This document shows, one piece after another, positions 33,241 to 43,107 of a DNA stretch of 52,152 bases. Under the pieces are notes generated by a model. It was not told the DNA's origin and did no database searches. It worked only from the letters and a program-made list of their open reading frames with translations. The translations under genes were made by a program, and so were the position numbers. Numbering within the stretch: the stretch's first letter is position 1; each line of letters begins with the position of its first letter. Origin of the DNA: Bernardetiaceae bacterium (GTDB taxonomy: Bacteria; Bacteroidota; Bacteroidia; Cytophagales; Thermoflexibacteraceae). Location of the stretch: positions 1-52,152 of the forward strand of contig JANWVT010000019.1 in assembly GCA_025056255.1 (NCBI GenBank), given 5' to 3'.

Positions 33241-36087
33241 TTAGTCTTGGAGTTCTGTTCTTAGAAAATAGCCCGTATAGCTCTCAGGGTGGTGAATAAT
33301 TTCTTCGGGCGTTCCTTCAAAAATAATATTGCCTCCTTTTTCGCCTCCTTCCAAACCCAAGTCTATCAGGTGGTCGGCAACTTTGATGATGTCCATGTTG
33401 TGTTCAATAATTAACACGGTGTTGCCCTTGTCTACCAATTTGTTAAGCACATCTAACAAATGTTGAATATCTTGGAAGTGTAGCCCTGTAGTGGGTTCAT
33501 CGAGAATGTAGAGTGTATTGCCGGTATCTTTTTTAGCCAGTTCGGTGGCAAGTTTAACGCGTTGCGCCTCCCCTCCGGAAAGTGTAGTAGCATGTTGCCC
33601 CAAGGTGATGTATCCCAAACCTACGTCGTGCAATGCTTTTACTTTTCGCAAAATGACAGGTTGTGACTCAAAAAATGTTATGGCTTGCTCTACGGTCATA
33701 TCTAACACATCGGCAATAGATTTGCCTTTGAAGCGGACTTCTAACGTTTCGCGATTGTAGCGTTTGCCTTTACAAGTTTCACAATTTATCAGCACATCGG
33801 GTAAAAACTCCATCACTATGGTTTTTTTCCCTGCTCCTTCGCAAGTTTCGCAACGTCCTCCTTTGACATTAAAGGAAAAACGCCCTGCTTTGTAGCCTCT
33901 AATTTTGGCTTCGGGTAGCTGGGCAAACAAGTTGCGAATATCGGTGAACATGCCTGTGTAGGTAGCAGGATTAGAGCGCGGCGTTCGCCCAATAGGAGCT
34001 TGGTCTATTTCAATTACTTTGTCTATGTTTTCTAATCCTTCGATGTGTTCATACGGAAGGGGTTCTTTTCCAGAGCGGAAGAAGTGGCGGAACAGAATAG
34101 GATAAAGCGTTCCATGAATAAGCGAAGACTTGCCACTACCCGATACACCCGTTACGCATATCATTTTTCCCAGTGGCAAGGTAAGCGTAACGTTTTTAAG
34201 GTTGTGTCCTTTTGCACCTTTTAGGACAATCTTTTTCCCATTGCCTTTTCTGCGTTGCTTTGGTAAAGGAATTTGCAATCTGTTGCTTAAAAAATCGGCG
34301 GTAATGCTTTTTTGCAATAAAAACTCTTGTGGGCTACCAGCAGCTACTACGCGCCCTCCGTGTATGCCCGGACCGGGACCAATGTCTATGATATAGTCTG
34401 ACTCGAGCATCATTTCCTTGTCGTGTTCTACCACCAAAACGGTGTTGCCCAAGTCGCGTAGGTCTTTTAATGCTTTGATGAGTTTTTGGTTGTCGCGTTG
34501 GTGCAGCCCAATGCTAGGCTCGTCCAGAATGTACAATACGCCTACCAGTTGCGTGCCTATTTGCGTAGCCAAACGGATGCGTTGGCTTTCTCCACCCGAG
34601 AGCGTGCGCATAGGACGGTTGAGAGTTAAATATTCTAACCCTACATCTTGTAAAAAACCGATGCGTTTGCTGATTTCTTTGAGTATCTCACGAGCAATAA
34701 TGTGTTGGCGTTCAGATAGTTTAGGAGGTAGTTCGGCAAACCATTGCGCCAATTGGCGAATGTCCATTTCAGCCAGTTGGGCAATATTTTTGTCGGCGAT
34801 GCGAAAATGCAGCGACTGAATTTTCAAGCGTGCACCTTGGCAAGTGGGACAGGTTTGCGATTCCATGAATTCTTTCACCCACTCCGAAGAATTTTCTCCG
34901 CCGTACTCCAATTGATTTTGTAAAAAACTGATGATGCCATCGAACTTGGTGTACCAATCTTGCCCGGGATATTTTACCGACTTTACAGGAATTTCTTCTT
35001 TGGTACCGTGTAAGATAATGTGGATTACCTCTTCGGGCAGTTTGTAGAAAGGAGTGCTGATACTTTGTTTGTATTTTTTGAGGATGCTTTCCAACTGTCT
35101 GAAAATCCAAATGTCTCGGTATTCGCCCAGTGGAGCAATTGCTCCTTGGCTAATGCTCAGCGACTCGTCGGGTACAATAGAGCGGCGCGTAAATTTTTCA
35201 ACTACTCCCAATCCATTGCACGTTTTACAAGCCCCATATGGGGAGTTAAATGAGAACATATTAGGGGCAGGTTCGTCGTAGGCAATGCCTGACTCAGGGT
35301 CCATCAAATATTTGGAATAATAGCGCTTCTCCCCGTTTGGGTCTAATACCATTACAATGCCCTTGCCTTCTCGAAGAGCGGTTTTGAGCGACTGTACAAT
35401 CCGATAGCGGTCGGTTTCACGCACTACCACGCGGTCAATTACAATTTCAATGTCGTGAATTTTGTAGCGGTCGAGTTGCATTTTGGGTACGATATCCACA
35501 ATATTGCCATCTACGCGCACTTTGTTGTAGCCCATTTTGCTAATTTGCACGAATAGCTCGCGGTAGTATCCTTTCCGACCCTTAACCACAGGTGCTAAAA
35601 TGCTGATTTTCTGATTGTTAAACTCATTTAGCAGGATTTCAATGATTTGGTCTTCTGTTTGCCGAACCATCTTTCTTCCCGTTACATACGAGTAAGCCTC
35701 TGCTACGCGGGCAAATAGCAGGCGCATGAAGTCGTATATTTCGGTAGTGGTGCCAACAGTACTGCGCGGATTGCGCGAGGTAGTTTTTTGCTCAATAGCA
35801 ATCACTGGACTAAGCCCGTTAATTTTATCTACATCGGGGCGCTCCATATTGCCGATAAAACTGCGCGCATATGCCGAAAAACTTTCCATATAGCGCCTTT
35901 GTCCTTCGGCATAGATAGTATCGAAAGCCAGAGAAGACTTGCCGCTTCCACTAATGCCAGTAATCACAACCAATTTATTGCGAGGAATAGTCAGGTCTAT
36001 GTTTTTCAAATTGTGTTCGCGTGCGCCGTATATTTCAATTTGTTCTGCTCCGGCACTAGCAGCAGGCAGATTTTTTTTTGCAGACAT
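33241..36087 (-). CDS. uvrA: Excinuclease ABC subunit A
   Basis: The 948-residue nucleotide-excision repair damage sensor has two ABC ATPase halves. Walker [10 protein letters not shown] is near the N-terminus and GVSGSGKSS in the second half; the two signature regions are [16 protein letters not shown] and [16 protein letters not shown]. Three zinc modules are intact: CKTCNGLG paired with CPTCQGARL, and CETCEGAG paired with CETCKGKRY. The start is ATG 36087 ([11 protein letters not shown]); an in-frame TTG at 36150 adds 21 residues but lies upstream of the likely transcription start. It is divergent from the protease gene, with both promoters in the 149-nt gap. UvrB and UvrC are not in the window. 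Confidence 0.97.
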   Translation of the reverse strand: MSAKKNLPAASAGAEQIEIYGAREHNLKNIDLTIPRNKLVVITGISGSGKSSLAFDTIYAEGQRRYMESFSAYARSFIGNMERPDVDKINGLSPVIAIEQKTTSRNPRSTVGTTTEIYDFMRLLFARVAEAYSYVTGRKMVRQTEDQIIEILLNEFNNQKISILAPVVKGRKGYYRELFVQISKMGYNKVRVDGNIVDIVPKMQLDRYKIHDIEIVIDRVVVRETDRYRIVQSLKTALREGKGIVMVLDPNGEKRYYSKYLMDPESGIAYDEPAPNMFSFNSPYGACKTCNGLGVVEKFTRRSIVPDESLSISQGAIAPLGEYRDIWIFRQLESILKKYKQSISTPFYKLPEEVIHIILHGTKEEIPVKSVKYPGQDWYTKFDGIISFLQNQLEYGGENSSEWVKEFMESQTCPTCQGARLKIQSLHFRIADKNIAQLAEMDIRQLAQWFAELPPKLSERQHIIAREILKEISKRIGFLQDVGLEYLTLNRPMRTLSGGESQRIRLATQIGTQLVGVLYILDEPSIGLHQRDNQKLIKALKDLRDLGNTVLVVEHDKEMMLESDYIIDIGPGPGIHGGRVVAAGSPQEFLLQKSITADFLSNRLQIPLPKQRRKGNGKKIVLKGAKGHNLKNVTLTLPLGKMICVTGVSGSGKSSLIHGTLYPILFRHFFRSGKEPLPYEHIEGLENIDKVIEIDQAPIGRTPRSNPATYTGMFTDIRNLFAQLPEAKIRGYKAGRFSFNVKGGRCETCEGAGKKTIVMEFLPDVLINCETCKGKRYNRETLEVRFKGKSIADVLDMTVEQAITFFESQPVILRKVKALHDVGLGYITLGQHATTLSGGEAQRVKLATELAKKDTGNTLYILDEPTTGLHFQDIQHLLDVLNKLVDKGNTVLIIEHNMDIIKVADHLIDLGLEGGEKGGNIIFEGTPEEIIHHPESYTGYFLRTELQD

Positions 36088-36117
36088 ACCTTTCAACAGG
36101 TGAGGTGCTTGAAATTG

Positions 36118-36125
36118 CAAAGTTA
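36118..36125 (-). promoter_or_regulatory. Promoter -7 element for uvrA
   Basis: TAACTTTG on the minus strand lies 30 nt upstream of ATG 36087. A TTG at 36146-36144 is 18 nt further upstream, near the usual spacing. I see no SOS-box-like palindrome here. Confidence 0.48.
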
Positions 36126-36167
36126 GCCTACAACGAGCAGGAACAAGCAACTGCTTTAAATTTTACT

Positions 36168-36199
36168 TTTGCAATAGCAGCACAACAGCTGTAATTTTG
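36168..36199 (+). promoter_or_regulatory. Full promoter for the S41 protease gene
   Basis: TTTG (36168-36171), a 20-nt spacer and TAATTTTG (36192-36199) match the Bacteroidota promoter exactly. It predicts transcription from about 36206, 31 nt before the ATG at 36237. Confidence 0.65.
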
Positions 36200-36236
36200 T
36201 ATATTTAATAATTATATTGCAGAAAAAGCAGGTTTG

Positions 36237-37898
36237 ATGTCAGCTATGAATGACAATCGTTATACACCTTTCATGGTGCGGTTTCCGTTTTTTATAGCAC
36301 TTGCCGTTTGTGCGGGCATGTTCATAGGTGCAAAAATGTTCGGCAGTCAATCTGGAAAATCAGTCGGCGACGTGCTGAATAACGTTAATAAGTTTCGCGA
36401 AATTTTAAACTACGTGGACAAATATTATGTCGACTCGGCTAATGCCTCCGAACTGACTGACTATGCCATTAAGCGCATGTTGGAAAAATTAGACCCTCAT
36501 ACGGTTTATATTCCTGCCAAAGACATGAAGGTGATGGGCTCTCAGCTCAAAAGTCATTTTGAGGGGATTGGCATTCAGTTTACTATTCTACGGGATACTT
36601 TGCAGGTAGAGTTGCCCATAGCAGGCGGTCCGGCTGAGGCTGCGGGTATTAGAGCTGGTGATAAAATTGTGTATGTAAATGGGGAACGCATCGCTGGTAT
36701 TGGATTAACCAACCGCATAGTATATGACAAATTATTGGGCAAAAAGGGCACCAAAGTGAGCTTAGCCATTGTTCGCAAAGGTGTTGCAGATACGCTCAGC
36801 TATACACTGGTGCGTGACAAAATTCCCCAATACAGTCTTGAAACGGCTTACATGATAGATGAGAAAACAGGTTATATGCGACTCTCTCGTTTCGGTGAAA
36901 CGGCTTACGACGAGTTTAAACAAGGACTCGAAAAGTTGCTTGCACAAGGTATGAAACAACTCATATTCGATTTGCGGGGTAATAGTGGGGGCTATATGGA
37001 CAGAGCTGTGAAAATTGCCGATGAATTCATCAGTGGCAACAAGTTGCTGGTGTACACCGACGGGCGCGACAACAGCCAAGATGAGCAGTTTCATGCTTAC
37101 CGAAACGGATTGTTTGAAAAAGGAGCTCTCATTTTACTGATTAACGAAGAGAGTGCCTCCGCTTCTGAAATTGTTGCCGGAGCTTTGCAAGACAACGACC
37201 GCGCTCTAATTGTCGGTAGGCGCTCCTTTGGAAAAGGGCTTGTTCAGCGTCCCCTTGCTTTATCCGACGGTTCAGAACTTCGCCTCACTGTTTCGCGCTA
37301 CTATACCCCTAGCGGACGCTCTATTCAAAAGCCCTATGAAGAAGGCAAAATAGACCAATACGCCAACGACTACGCGCGGCGCTTGGCAAAAGGTGAGCTG
37401 TTTGTAGCCGACAGCAATCGCTTCAATGAAAAACTCCGATATAAAACCACTCTGGGACGTACTGTATATGGAGGCGGCGGTATTATGCCCGACGTATTTG
37501 TACCAGCTGATACCTCTTACCAAACACCTTACTTGAACAGCATCTTAGCAGCTAATTTGCATCGGGAGTTGGTAGCAGGCTATGTGGCTGCTCACAAGGC
37601 AAGTTGGAAAACCAAAACACTTGCTACATTTCTGCAACAATTTTCTGTAACCGAAACTATGCTCCAAAGCATTGTAGAGGCAGCCACCAAAGAAAAGATT
37701 AAATACGATGCTCTGCAATGGAGCAAGTCTAAAGACTATTTAGCAACCATTATAAAAGCTCTTATTGCAAGAGGTCTGTATGGTGAAGAAGGCTTCTACA
37801 ATGTAATGAATCCACAAGACAAAACACTGCAAAAAGCACTGACCCTGTTTGAATTGGCTCAAAAAATTGAAAAAGGAGAGCCAGTTAGCCTCAATTGA
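36237..37898 (+). CDS. C-terminal processing protease, S41 family (CtpA-like)
   Basis: The 553-residue protease has an N-terminal membrane anchor (about 17-36), a PDZ domain (about 105-185; GGPAEAAGIRAGDKIVYVNG) and the S41 core. The catalytic serine is S308 in ESASASEIVAG and the general base is K333 in RRSFGKGLV, 25 residues apart as in CtpB. The carboxyl-binding region reads DLRGNSGGYMD. Such tail-specific proteases trim or degrade periplasmic proteins. A C-terminal helical region of about 130 residues beyond the core is normal for Bacteroidota members. The ATG at 36237 follows directly after an in-frame TTG at 36234; an internal ATG at 36246 is also possible. Confidence 0.95.
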   Translation: MSAMNDNRYTPFMVRFPFFIALAVCAGMFIGAKMFGSQSGKSVGDVLNNVNKFREILNYVDKYYVDSANASELTDYAIKRMLEKLDPHTVYIPAKDMKVMGSQLKSHFEGIGIQFTILRDTLQVELPIAGGPAEAAGIRAGDKIVYVNGERIAGIGLTNRIVYDKLLGKKGTKVSLAIVRKGVADTLSYTLVRDKIPQYSLETAYMIDEKTGYMRLSRFGETAYDEFKQGLEKLLAQGMKQLIFDLRGNSGGYMDRAVKIADEFISGNKLLVYTDGRDNSQDEQFHAYRNGLFEKGALILLINEESASASEIVAGALQDNDRALIVGRRSFGKGLVQRPLALSDGSELRLTVSRYYTPSGRSIQKPYEEGKIDQYANDYARRLAKGELFVADSNRFNEKLRYKTTLGRTVYGGGGIMPDVFVPADTSYQTPYLNSILAANLHRELVAGYVAAHKASWKTKTLATFLQQFSVTETMLQSIVEAATKEKIKYDALQWSKSKDYLATIIKALIARGLYGEEGFYNVMNPQDKTLQKALTLFELAQKIEKGEPVSLN

Positions 37899-38003
37899 GT
37901 AAGCAGCATGCATTTTTTGTGTATATAGTTGGCGTATAACAAAGAATGCCGTAGGCAAACCTAGCGGACTTGCAAGTTGTTTACCTGTTTTGGGTTGATT
38001 CTG

Positions 38004-38023
38004 TTTGCATCAAACCATGCAAA
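38004..38023. promoter_or_regulatory. Small inverted repeat upstream of the flavin reductase-like gene
   Basis: TTTGCAT and ATGCAAA are separated by 6 nt, centred about 80 nt before the ATG at 38096. It could be an operator or a chance repeat; there is no clear promoter element next to it. Confidence 0.25.
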
Positions 38024-38095
38024 GACGCCAACATGTGGCAAATAAAGCTTGGCATGTATTGATAGCTTGGAAGAGCTTTCTGATTTACTTGATAG

Positions 38096-38566
38096 ATGAA
38101 ACGTTCGGTATTGAAGTTTAAAAACTACGAAGTCCACTCGGTTACTACTGCTGCTGAGGGAAAGAAAAACGCTAACATTGCTACTTGGATTATGCAGAGT
38201 GGCATGAAGGGCACTTTTTTGAGTGTCGCACTCTACAAAATAGACTACACCATTGAACTAGTGCGGCAAAGTGGTATTTTAAACGTGAATCTGCTGAGCT
38301 GGGAACAACAAAAATTAGTCAATAAGTTGGGCAGAAAAAGCGGCAGGCAAATCGACAAATTTAAAAATCTTCCTCATGCCATTGATGAGCGCGGATGCCC
38401 GTACCTAACAGAGGCTATTGGCTATATAGCCTGTCAAGTACACGACACTGCCGACTCTGGTGACCACGAAATATTTACTTGTCGCATTTTGCGACAAGTG
38501 GTACTGCATCCAGAGAAACAACCCCTAACATACCAATATTTGAAACAAGCCGGCTTCATCCGATAA
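38096..38566 (+). CDS. Flavin reductase-like (FMN-binding split barrel) protein
   Basis: The 156-residue protein resembles the flavin reductase domain family: an early strand and turn (NANIATWIMQSGMKGTF), LSVALYKIDYTIELVRQSG, the strand ILNVNLL, and AIGYIACQVHDTADSGDHEI followed by FTCRILRQVV. In the family these bind FMN and supply reduced flavin to partner oxygenases or act on their own substrate. The protein is somewhat short. Its stop is 1 nt from the stop of the convergent GAF/PAS gene. A functional link to the FAD oxidoreductase operon next door is an attractive guess, but the genes are on opposite strands. Confidence 0.8.
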   Translation: MKRSVLKFKNYEVHSVTTAAEGKKNANIATWIMQSGMKGTFLSVALYKIDYTIELVRQSGILNVNLLSWEQQKLVNKLGRKSGRQIDKFKNLPHAIDERGCPYLTEAIGYIACQVHDTADSGDHEIFTCRILRQVVLHPEKQPLTYQYLKQAGFIR

Positions 38567-38567
38567 A

Positions 38568-40262
38568 TTACAACTGAACCACAACAGGATAGCAGTACTT
38601 GACTATTTTGATAATCTCTCCATTTACAGAAGAGAATACAGGGCGATAGCAACTGTTAAGTGTAATCTTCTTGCCATTTTTATCTATTCTAATAACCCTG
38701 CCAGTCATGATTTTGCCTTCTAACAGGTTATCCCACCAAAGTTCATATTCTTGCTTGTCGTAAACGTCGAACGGTACTAAATCGGAGTGAGTCATGGTGA
38801 GCAGCTCTTCTTTGGAGTAGCCCATCATTTCTACAAAGTTGTCGTTGACACTCAATATTCGTTTGTCTGTACCTATCTCTACCATGCCGAGCAATATATT
38901 TACTGCAATGCTCTTGTTAGACAGCTCGTCGTTGATGCGCGCCATTTCTTCTTGCGTAGCAGCCAGTTCTTCCATGTTTTGCCGCATTTCTTCTTCTCTG
39001 GCGCGCAAATCTTCGGTTTGTTGTTGGCTTTGAATAAGCAATTCTTGCGTGCGTTGGTTGATACGCGTAGTAATCATGAAAGAGGCGGTTAGGTTTGCCA
39101 GTTTTTCGGCTGTTTCAATAGTAAGCGGACTAAACGGACGAAAAGAAGCAAATTCCATAACGCCTATTACTACATCATTTTGCATCATGGGCACCAGCAG
39201 CAGGTTGGTAGGAGCATGCTCACCCAGTCCAGAGGCAATTTGCAAATGCTCCTCGGGCATGTTTTGCGCAACAATATAGGCTTTTTCCATAAAGGTTTGC
39301 CCTACAAGCCCTTCGGAAATCTTGAATTTTTTGGAAATGTATTTGCGTTTTCCGTTGGCATAGCAAGCAGCCATTTCTAAGCAATCTTGGTGGTTGTGTT
39401 CATCGTGTAAAAACAGTGCTCCTGCATCGGCTTCTATGTATCGAGTAATAAGTGAGATAGCTCGGTCGGCTGCCTTTTCTAGGTCTTGGCTGTGTGCACG
39501 CAGTATTTCTGAAAGCTCAGCTTGCTGGAGAATGTTTTTTTTGCGAATTTCTTCATTAGCCTGCAGCGCTTCTAACTCTGCCAAAGAAGCGCGCAGCTCG
39601 TTGTTGGCTTTTTCTAGTGATGCTTTTTCTGCCAACAAATTTTCTTGCATCTGGTTTAGCTTATCCTTCGCTTCCTGATAGGAAGAAGAGTAGTAAGACA
39701 AGAAGGTGGCTATGATAAACCCTGCTGTTAATGAGCCTATGAAAAAGTAAACAGGGGAGCGAAATACAGCTGCGTGGGTAATAGATTCATCTTCAATCAG
39801 TCCAGTGGCATATGGCAAAATGGCTACTGCAAAAATGCTAATAGCCGACATCACAATCAAAGAGAGCCATTCCCGTTTGGGATGAAAAATGTGAAGCGGA
39901 AAAATCCAAAAAGTCATTTGAAAAACAACTGTAATGGGCAAAAGTTCTTCATCGGCTTTTACTAATTGAATGTGCAGCAGCAACATGCCAATAGAAAAAA
40001 CTGTACAAAACAAAATCCGTCCTAAGAAATGGCTGCCAATGAAAATGAGCACATAAGCAACAATCAACCCGATAATTTGGATGATAATATTGACCGAGAT
40101 GCCGGGTTCTAAATAGGCACTTATCAAGCCGACAGTAAGAAAAGCAGCCAAGACCATTAGAATGCTCAGATTGGTGATTTTAATGCGGGTAATCAAATCT
40201 TGCTCTTCGCCTTCCAAATTCTTAACACCTACTTCGGAGAGTCGCTTGATAAGAGAAAACAT
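38568..40262 (-). CDS. Membrane GAF/PAS sensor protein without output domain
   Basis: The 564-residue product has about six membrane helices (31-50, 57-75, 80-100, 108-124, 132-150, 170-190), a coiled coil (194-250), a GAF domain (about 255-395; ADAGALFLHDEHN, GLVGQTFMEKAYIVAQ, NLLLVPMMQNDVVIGVMEF), a second coiled coil (400-450; EELAATQEEMARINDEL) and a C-terminal PAS domain (451-564; ILSVNDNFVEMMGYSKEELL). No HisKA/HATPase, GGDEF or methyl-accepting domain follows: the gene simply stops. This is a common module in Cytophagales signalling proteins, usually followed by a kinase in larger ones. It is the last gene of an operon, 5 nt after the VOC gene. Ligand and partner are unknown. Confidence 0.88.
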   Translation of the reverse strand: MFSLIKRLSEVGVKNLEGEEQDLITRIKITNLSILMVLAAFLTVGLISAYLEPGISVNIIIQIIGLIVAYVLIFIGSHFLGRILFCTVFSIGMLLLHIQLVKADEELLPITVVFQMTFWIFPLHIFHPKREWLSLIVMSAISIFAVAILPYATGLIEDESITHAAVFRSPVYFFIGSLTAGFIIATFLSYYSSSYQEAKDKLNQMQENLLAEKASLEKANNELRASLAELEALQANEEIRKKNILQQAELSEILRAHSQDLEKAADRAISLITRYIEADAGALFLHDEHNHQDCLEMAACYANGKRKYISKKFKISEGLVGQTFMEKAYIVAQNMPEEHLQIASGLGEHAPTNLLLVPMMQNDVVIGVMEFASFRPFSPLTIETAEKLANLTASFMITTRINQRTQELLIQSQQQTEDLRAREEEMRQNMEELAATQEEMARINDELSNKSIAVNILLGMVEIGTDKRILSVNDNFVEMMGYSKEELLTMTHSDLVPFDVYDKQEYELWWDNLLEGKIMTGRVIRIDKNGKKITLNSCYRPVFSSVNGEIIKIVKYCYPVVVQL

Positions 40263-40267
40263 ATTGT

Positions 40268-41389
40268 TTACTGTCTGGTAAGTTTGAACTCGCGCTTTGT
40301 TTCGGGCTTAAATTTAGTATTTGTTTTTTCAATTATTTGCCAAGAAACACCATCAGGTCCAGTAAAAACGAAACAGTTTTCGCCGAATTCATTTTTTTGA
40401 ATAGCAGAGGGTTTGATGTTCTGTTTTTTAATCAAATCGTACACCATATTGAGTTTGGGCGTCCAGAGGGAGTGGAGCGTAATGCCCAGTTCGCCAATGC
40501 GTTGGTGTTCGCTGCGGTCGGGTTTGGGAGCACGCGGCACGAAAAATTTAAGTTTGCCACATATGTTGTTGGGCGAAACAAATCCTCTGTAATAGTGGCT
40601 GTAGCCGAGAGGCATGTCAAAAACTCGTCGGGGACCTTTTTGCCAATCGCCATCTATGACGGGCTCAGGCTCTTCGGGTTGCAAGCCCAATGCTTCGCTG
40701 TAGTAGCGCGTAACAGTTGCCATGTCTCCTTTAATGATAAAATCGTGATGGGTGAACTCACTAGTTTGCAAAGGTGCTTCTGGATTGATTGTACCATAGC
40801 CGGGGATGTGATAGCCATAGCGCTGGAAAAATACATGTACAAACCATTCTCCGTAAACGGCAGTTTCGCGAACGCCTACTGGACGGTTGAAAAAGCCAGC
40901 TTTGCCGCTGCTCAGATTATACAAATCATCAAAAATAGGTTCAATGGGCAACCACTTTTCACCGTTGGCGCGTTCTATTTGGTAAATATCAACCAATCGG
41001 ATGATGTCTTTGGTCATCATTACTGCCATGCGCTGCCCAATAGTTTCTGGGACGCCGTAGCCTACTCCCGGTCCTAATGGTTTTTCCCAAGCCAATAGGC
41101 GCAAAAGTCCGTGGCTGTCCACTTCGCCATTTTGTAACCGATAACTTTTTAGAGGAGAATCGACCCCATAGAGCGCTTTGGCTTGTGCGGCAGTGAAGCT
41201 GGCGCTATCAGTTACTCGAAAACCGAACTCGGCAAAATAGCGAATGTGGTAAGCAGGGCGGTCTGTGCCTACCATTACTTCGTACACACCGCTGATGCCT
41301 GTGTCGGGTAGCGTTTGTGCCAATGCGGTGCAGAACAAGACTACAGAGATAAGGATAGCCAACAGGGTAGTTCTCATTGTTTTTATCAT
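40268..41389 (-). CDS. Secreted protein with two VOC-like modules
   Basis: The 373-residue product has a signal peptide (cleavage after TALA, residue 24). It shows two VOC-type beta-alpha-beta modules: GVYEVMVGTDRPAYHIRYFA with a GEVDSHGLLRLLAW strand, and FTHHDFIIKGDMATVTRYYS with a C-terminal FVFTGPDGVSWQIIEKT strand. The paired modules resemble extradiol dioxygenase/glyoxalase folds, but I cannot assign metal ligands. It overlaps the FAD oxidoreductase gene by ATGA and lies 5 nt before the GAF/PAS gene, so the three are translated from one message. Since the flavoprotein has a twin-arginine-like leader, both may act in the periplasm on the same small molecule (inference). Confidence 0.8.
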   Translation of the reverse strand: MIKTMRTTLLAILISVVLFCTALAQTLPDTGISGVYEVMVGTDRPAYHIRYFAEFGFRVTDSASFTAAQAKALYGVDSPLKSYRLQNGEVDSHGLLRLLAWEKPLGPGVGYGVPETIGQRMAVMMTKDIIRLVDIYQIERANGEKWLPIEPIFDDLYNLSSGKAGFFNRPVGVRETAVYGEWFVHVFFQRYGYHIPGYGTINPEAPLQTSEFTHHDFIIKGDMATVTRYYSEALGLQPEEPEPVIDGDWQKGPRRVFDMPLGYSHYYRGFVSPNNICGKLKFFVPRAPKPDRSEHQRIGELGITLHSLWTPKLNMVYDLIKKQNIKPSAIQKNEFGENCFVFTGPDGVSWQIIEKTNTKFKPETKREFKLTRQ

Positions 41390-42918
41390 GAATTTTTAAG
41401 TTGCTTTTTGCCAAGTTTTCTACCAAGTATGCGTCCAAAGCTCAGGGCGGGCGTAAGCAGCATACCTCCGCAAAAGGCGTTTCCACTGGTAGCTGCTGCC
41501 CCTATCACTTCTCCGGCAGCGTATAATCCTTCAATAGGTTTGTTTCGAGCATCTACCACCTGCAACTCGGCATTTACATGTAAGCCCCCGAAAGTAATGA
41601 GCGAGGAAGTATAGCTTAGCAAGGCATAAAAAGGTGGCTGTTTAATAGGGTGTGTAAGAGTAGTTCTGCCGAACTCAGGGTCATTTTTTGTGGCGACGGC
41701 TTGGTTGTAGGCAGCAACGCTTTTTTGCAACTCATCTGCTGGGATGCCTGTTTTTGCCGCTAGTTCGCCAATAGTGTTGGCTTGTTGGATAAACTTGCCT
41801 TCTTGGGCTGCTTGGCGTATTTGTTCGGGCTTCCAACCGCGAATGATGGATTCGCCATCATCTATGGAAGGGTCGTCGAAAATGAGCCAGAATTTTTCGC
41901 TGGGTTGTTGAGCAATAATGCGCTCGCGTATATCAGGGTCTAATTCATCTTCATTCATAAAGCGTTTGCCTTGGGCATTCACATAAATTTCGCGGGGCGG
42001 GCGATATTTGGCAGTAAATACCATTGCCCATGCTTTCCAGTAGTCGGTTCTGCCCGAACCCGGCTCGAGTTCTACACCGCCTAGGCTTGAAATGTGCTTT
42101 TCTGCCCAGCGGAATTGGGCACCTATTTTTTGCGCTGCTATAATGCCATCTCCGGTAGAAGTGGGGGCGGCAGTGCTAAGCAAGCGAGGTCTTGTTGGGT
42201 GTACCTTAGCAAAAAATTCGGGATTGGAAGCATATCCACCTGTGCAAAGCACTGTATTGTCAGCAAAAAACGAAATTGTTTTGCCTTGGTGGCGCGCCCT
42301 AACACCTACTACTTTGCCTTTTTTTACTAACAGGTCAGTGAGTTGATGCGATAAACGGAGTATTATGTTTCCCGATTGCACGTATTTTTCCCACAATGGC
42401 AGCAGAGTTTGAAAAATAGAGCGGGCAGCCTCGGTGCCCCAGTAAGTACGTGGTATTTGGTAGGGAACATGCCCAAAGACTAACTTAGGCGTAGTGGGGT
42501 CAAAGGGAAACCCCAGCGACTCCAACCAGTCGATAGTATGCGGGGCTTCTTGGGTGGCAAGTCGTACCAAATCGGGGTCGGCAGTGTTGTTGCAAATGCG
42601 CATCACATCGTGGTAGTGTTTTTCTGGCGAATCGTCTATTCCCATGGCTTTTTGCCGGCGCGTTCCGCCGGCGCTCATATGACCCGCCGAAAGATGCAGC
42701 GTTCCGCCGATGGTGTTTGATTTTTCTATTACCAACACTTTTGCGCCTTGTTCGGCAGCAGTAATGGCGCAGGGCATTCCAGCCGTGCCGGCTCCTACTA
42801 CAATCAAATTGTATGGCTCAGTAGTGAGCCAGTGGTGCACATCGCTAACTGATATTAGTCCAAGCATGCCTATTTGTCGAATGAACTGTCGCCGTGGCGT
42901 GTGAGGGTCTGTTGTCAT
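41386..42918 (-). CDS. FAD-dependent oxidoreductase, paralogue of the 18217-19770 product, possible Tat substrate
   Basis: The 510-residue flavoprotein has a leader with PRRQFIRQIGMLGL (RR at 9-10), FAD motif LIVVGAGTAGMPCAIT with VLVIEK (38-66), GGTLHLSAGHMSAGG, a capping domain, then FGGLHVNAELQVVD and YAAGEVIGAAATSGNAFCGGM. Like its paralogue it lacks the NRLGG arginine motif of fumarate reductases; the shared AAATxGNxFCxGMLLTPA segment looks diagnostic for the pair. The leader, cap and C-terminal motif are colinear between the two copies, which are 22 kb apart. It starts an operon with the double-VOC and GAF/PAS genes (ATGA overlap). Its substrate is unknown; dehydrogenation of a cyclic or steroid-like compound is one possibility from the superfamily. 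Confidence 0.85.
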   Translation of the reverse strand: MTTDPHTPRRQFIRQIGMLGLISVSDVHHWLTTEPYNLIVVGAGTAGMPCAITAAEQGAKVLVIEKSNTIGGTLHLSAGHMSAGGTRRQKAMGIDDSPEKHYHDVMRICNNTADPDLVRLATQEAPHTIDWLESLGFPFDPTTPKLVFGHVPYQIPRTYWGTEAARSIFQTLLPLWEKYVQSGNIILRLSHQLTDLLVKKGKVVGVRARHQGKTISFFADNTVLCTGGYASNPEFFAKVHPTRPRLLSTAAPTSTGDGIIAAQKIGAQFRWAEKHISSLGGVELEPGSGRTDYWKAWAMVFTAKYRPPREIYVNAQGKRFMNEDELDPDIRERIIAQQPSEKFWLIFDDPSIDDGESIIRGWKPEQIRQAAQEGKFIQQANTIGELAAKTGIPADELQKSVAAYNQAVATKNDPEFGRTTLTHPIKQPPFYALLSYTSSLITFGGLHVNAELQVVDARNKPIEGLYAAGEVIGAAATSGNAFCGGMLLTPALSFGRILGRKLGKKQLKNS

Positions 42919-43026
42919 TATCTGTACGGATTAAACGTTCTGTTGTAGCAACTAGTTAACCAAGTTAATCAATTTGCGTAAACCTACAATCTTTTTGCAT
43001 TCGTTTTTCAGTCCTGCCAATTTGCA

Positions 43027-43034
43027 TACCTTTG
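43027..43034 (+). promoter_or_regulatory. Promoter -7 element for the deoxynucleoside kinase gene
   Basis: TACCTTTG lies 20 nt before the first possible ATG (43054) and 74 nt before ATG 43108. The nearest TTTG upstream is at 42994-42997, farther than usual. Confidence 0.42.
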
Positions 43035-43107
43035 CGTTTCCAATGCCGACCGGATGGAGCATTACTACGAATATTTTTTTCGCACAACTCTGTTAAACAA
43101 GTCATTA

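Noticed and set aside
36088-36150. N-terminal extension of UvrA from an in-frame TTG
   Set aside because: The TTG lies upstream of the likely -7 element at 36118-36125, and the ATG at 36087 gives a normal UvrA N-terminus.
40337-41077. A 246-codon plus-strand open frame opposite the double-VOC gene
   Set aside because: The minus-strand product has a signal peptide, conserved modules and an ATGA overlap with its neighbour; the antisense frame is a shadow.
42953-42970. Repeated AGTTAA units upstream of the FAD oxidoreductase, similar to the half-site at 23120-23144
   Set aside because: They are in direct rather than inverted order and do not overlap a recognisable promoter element, so a shared operator is not supported.
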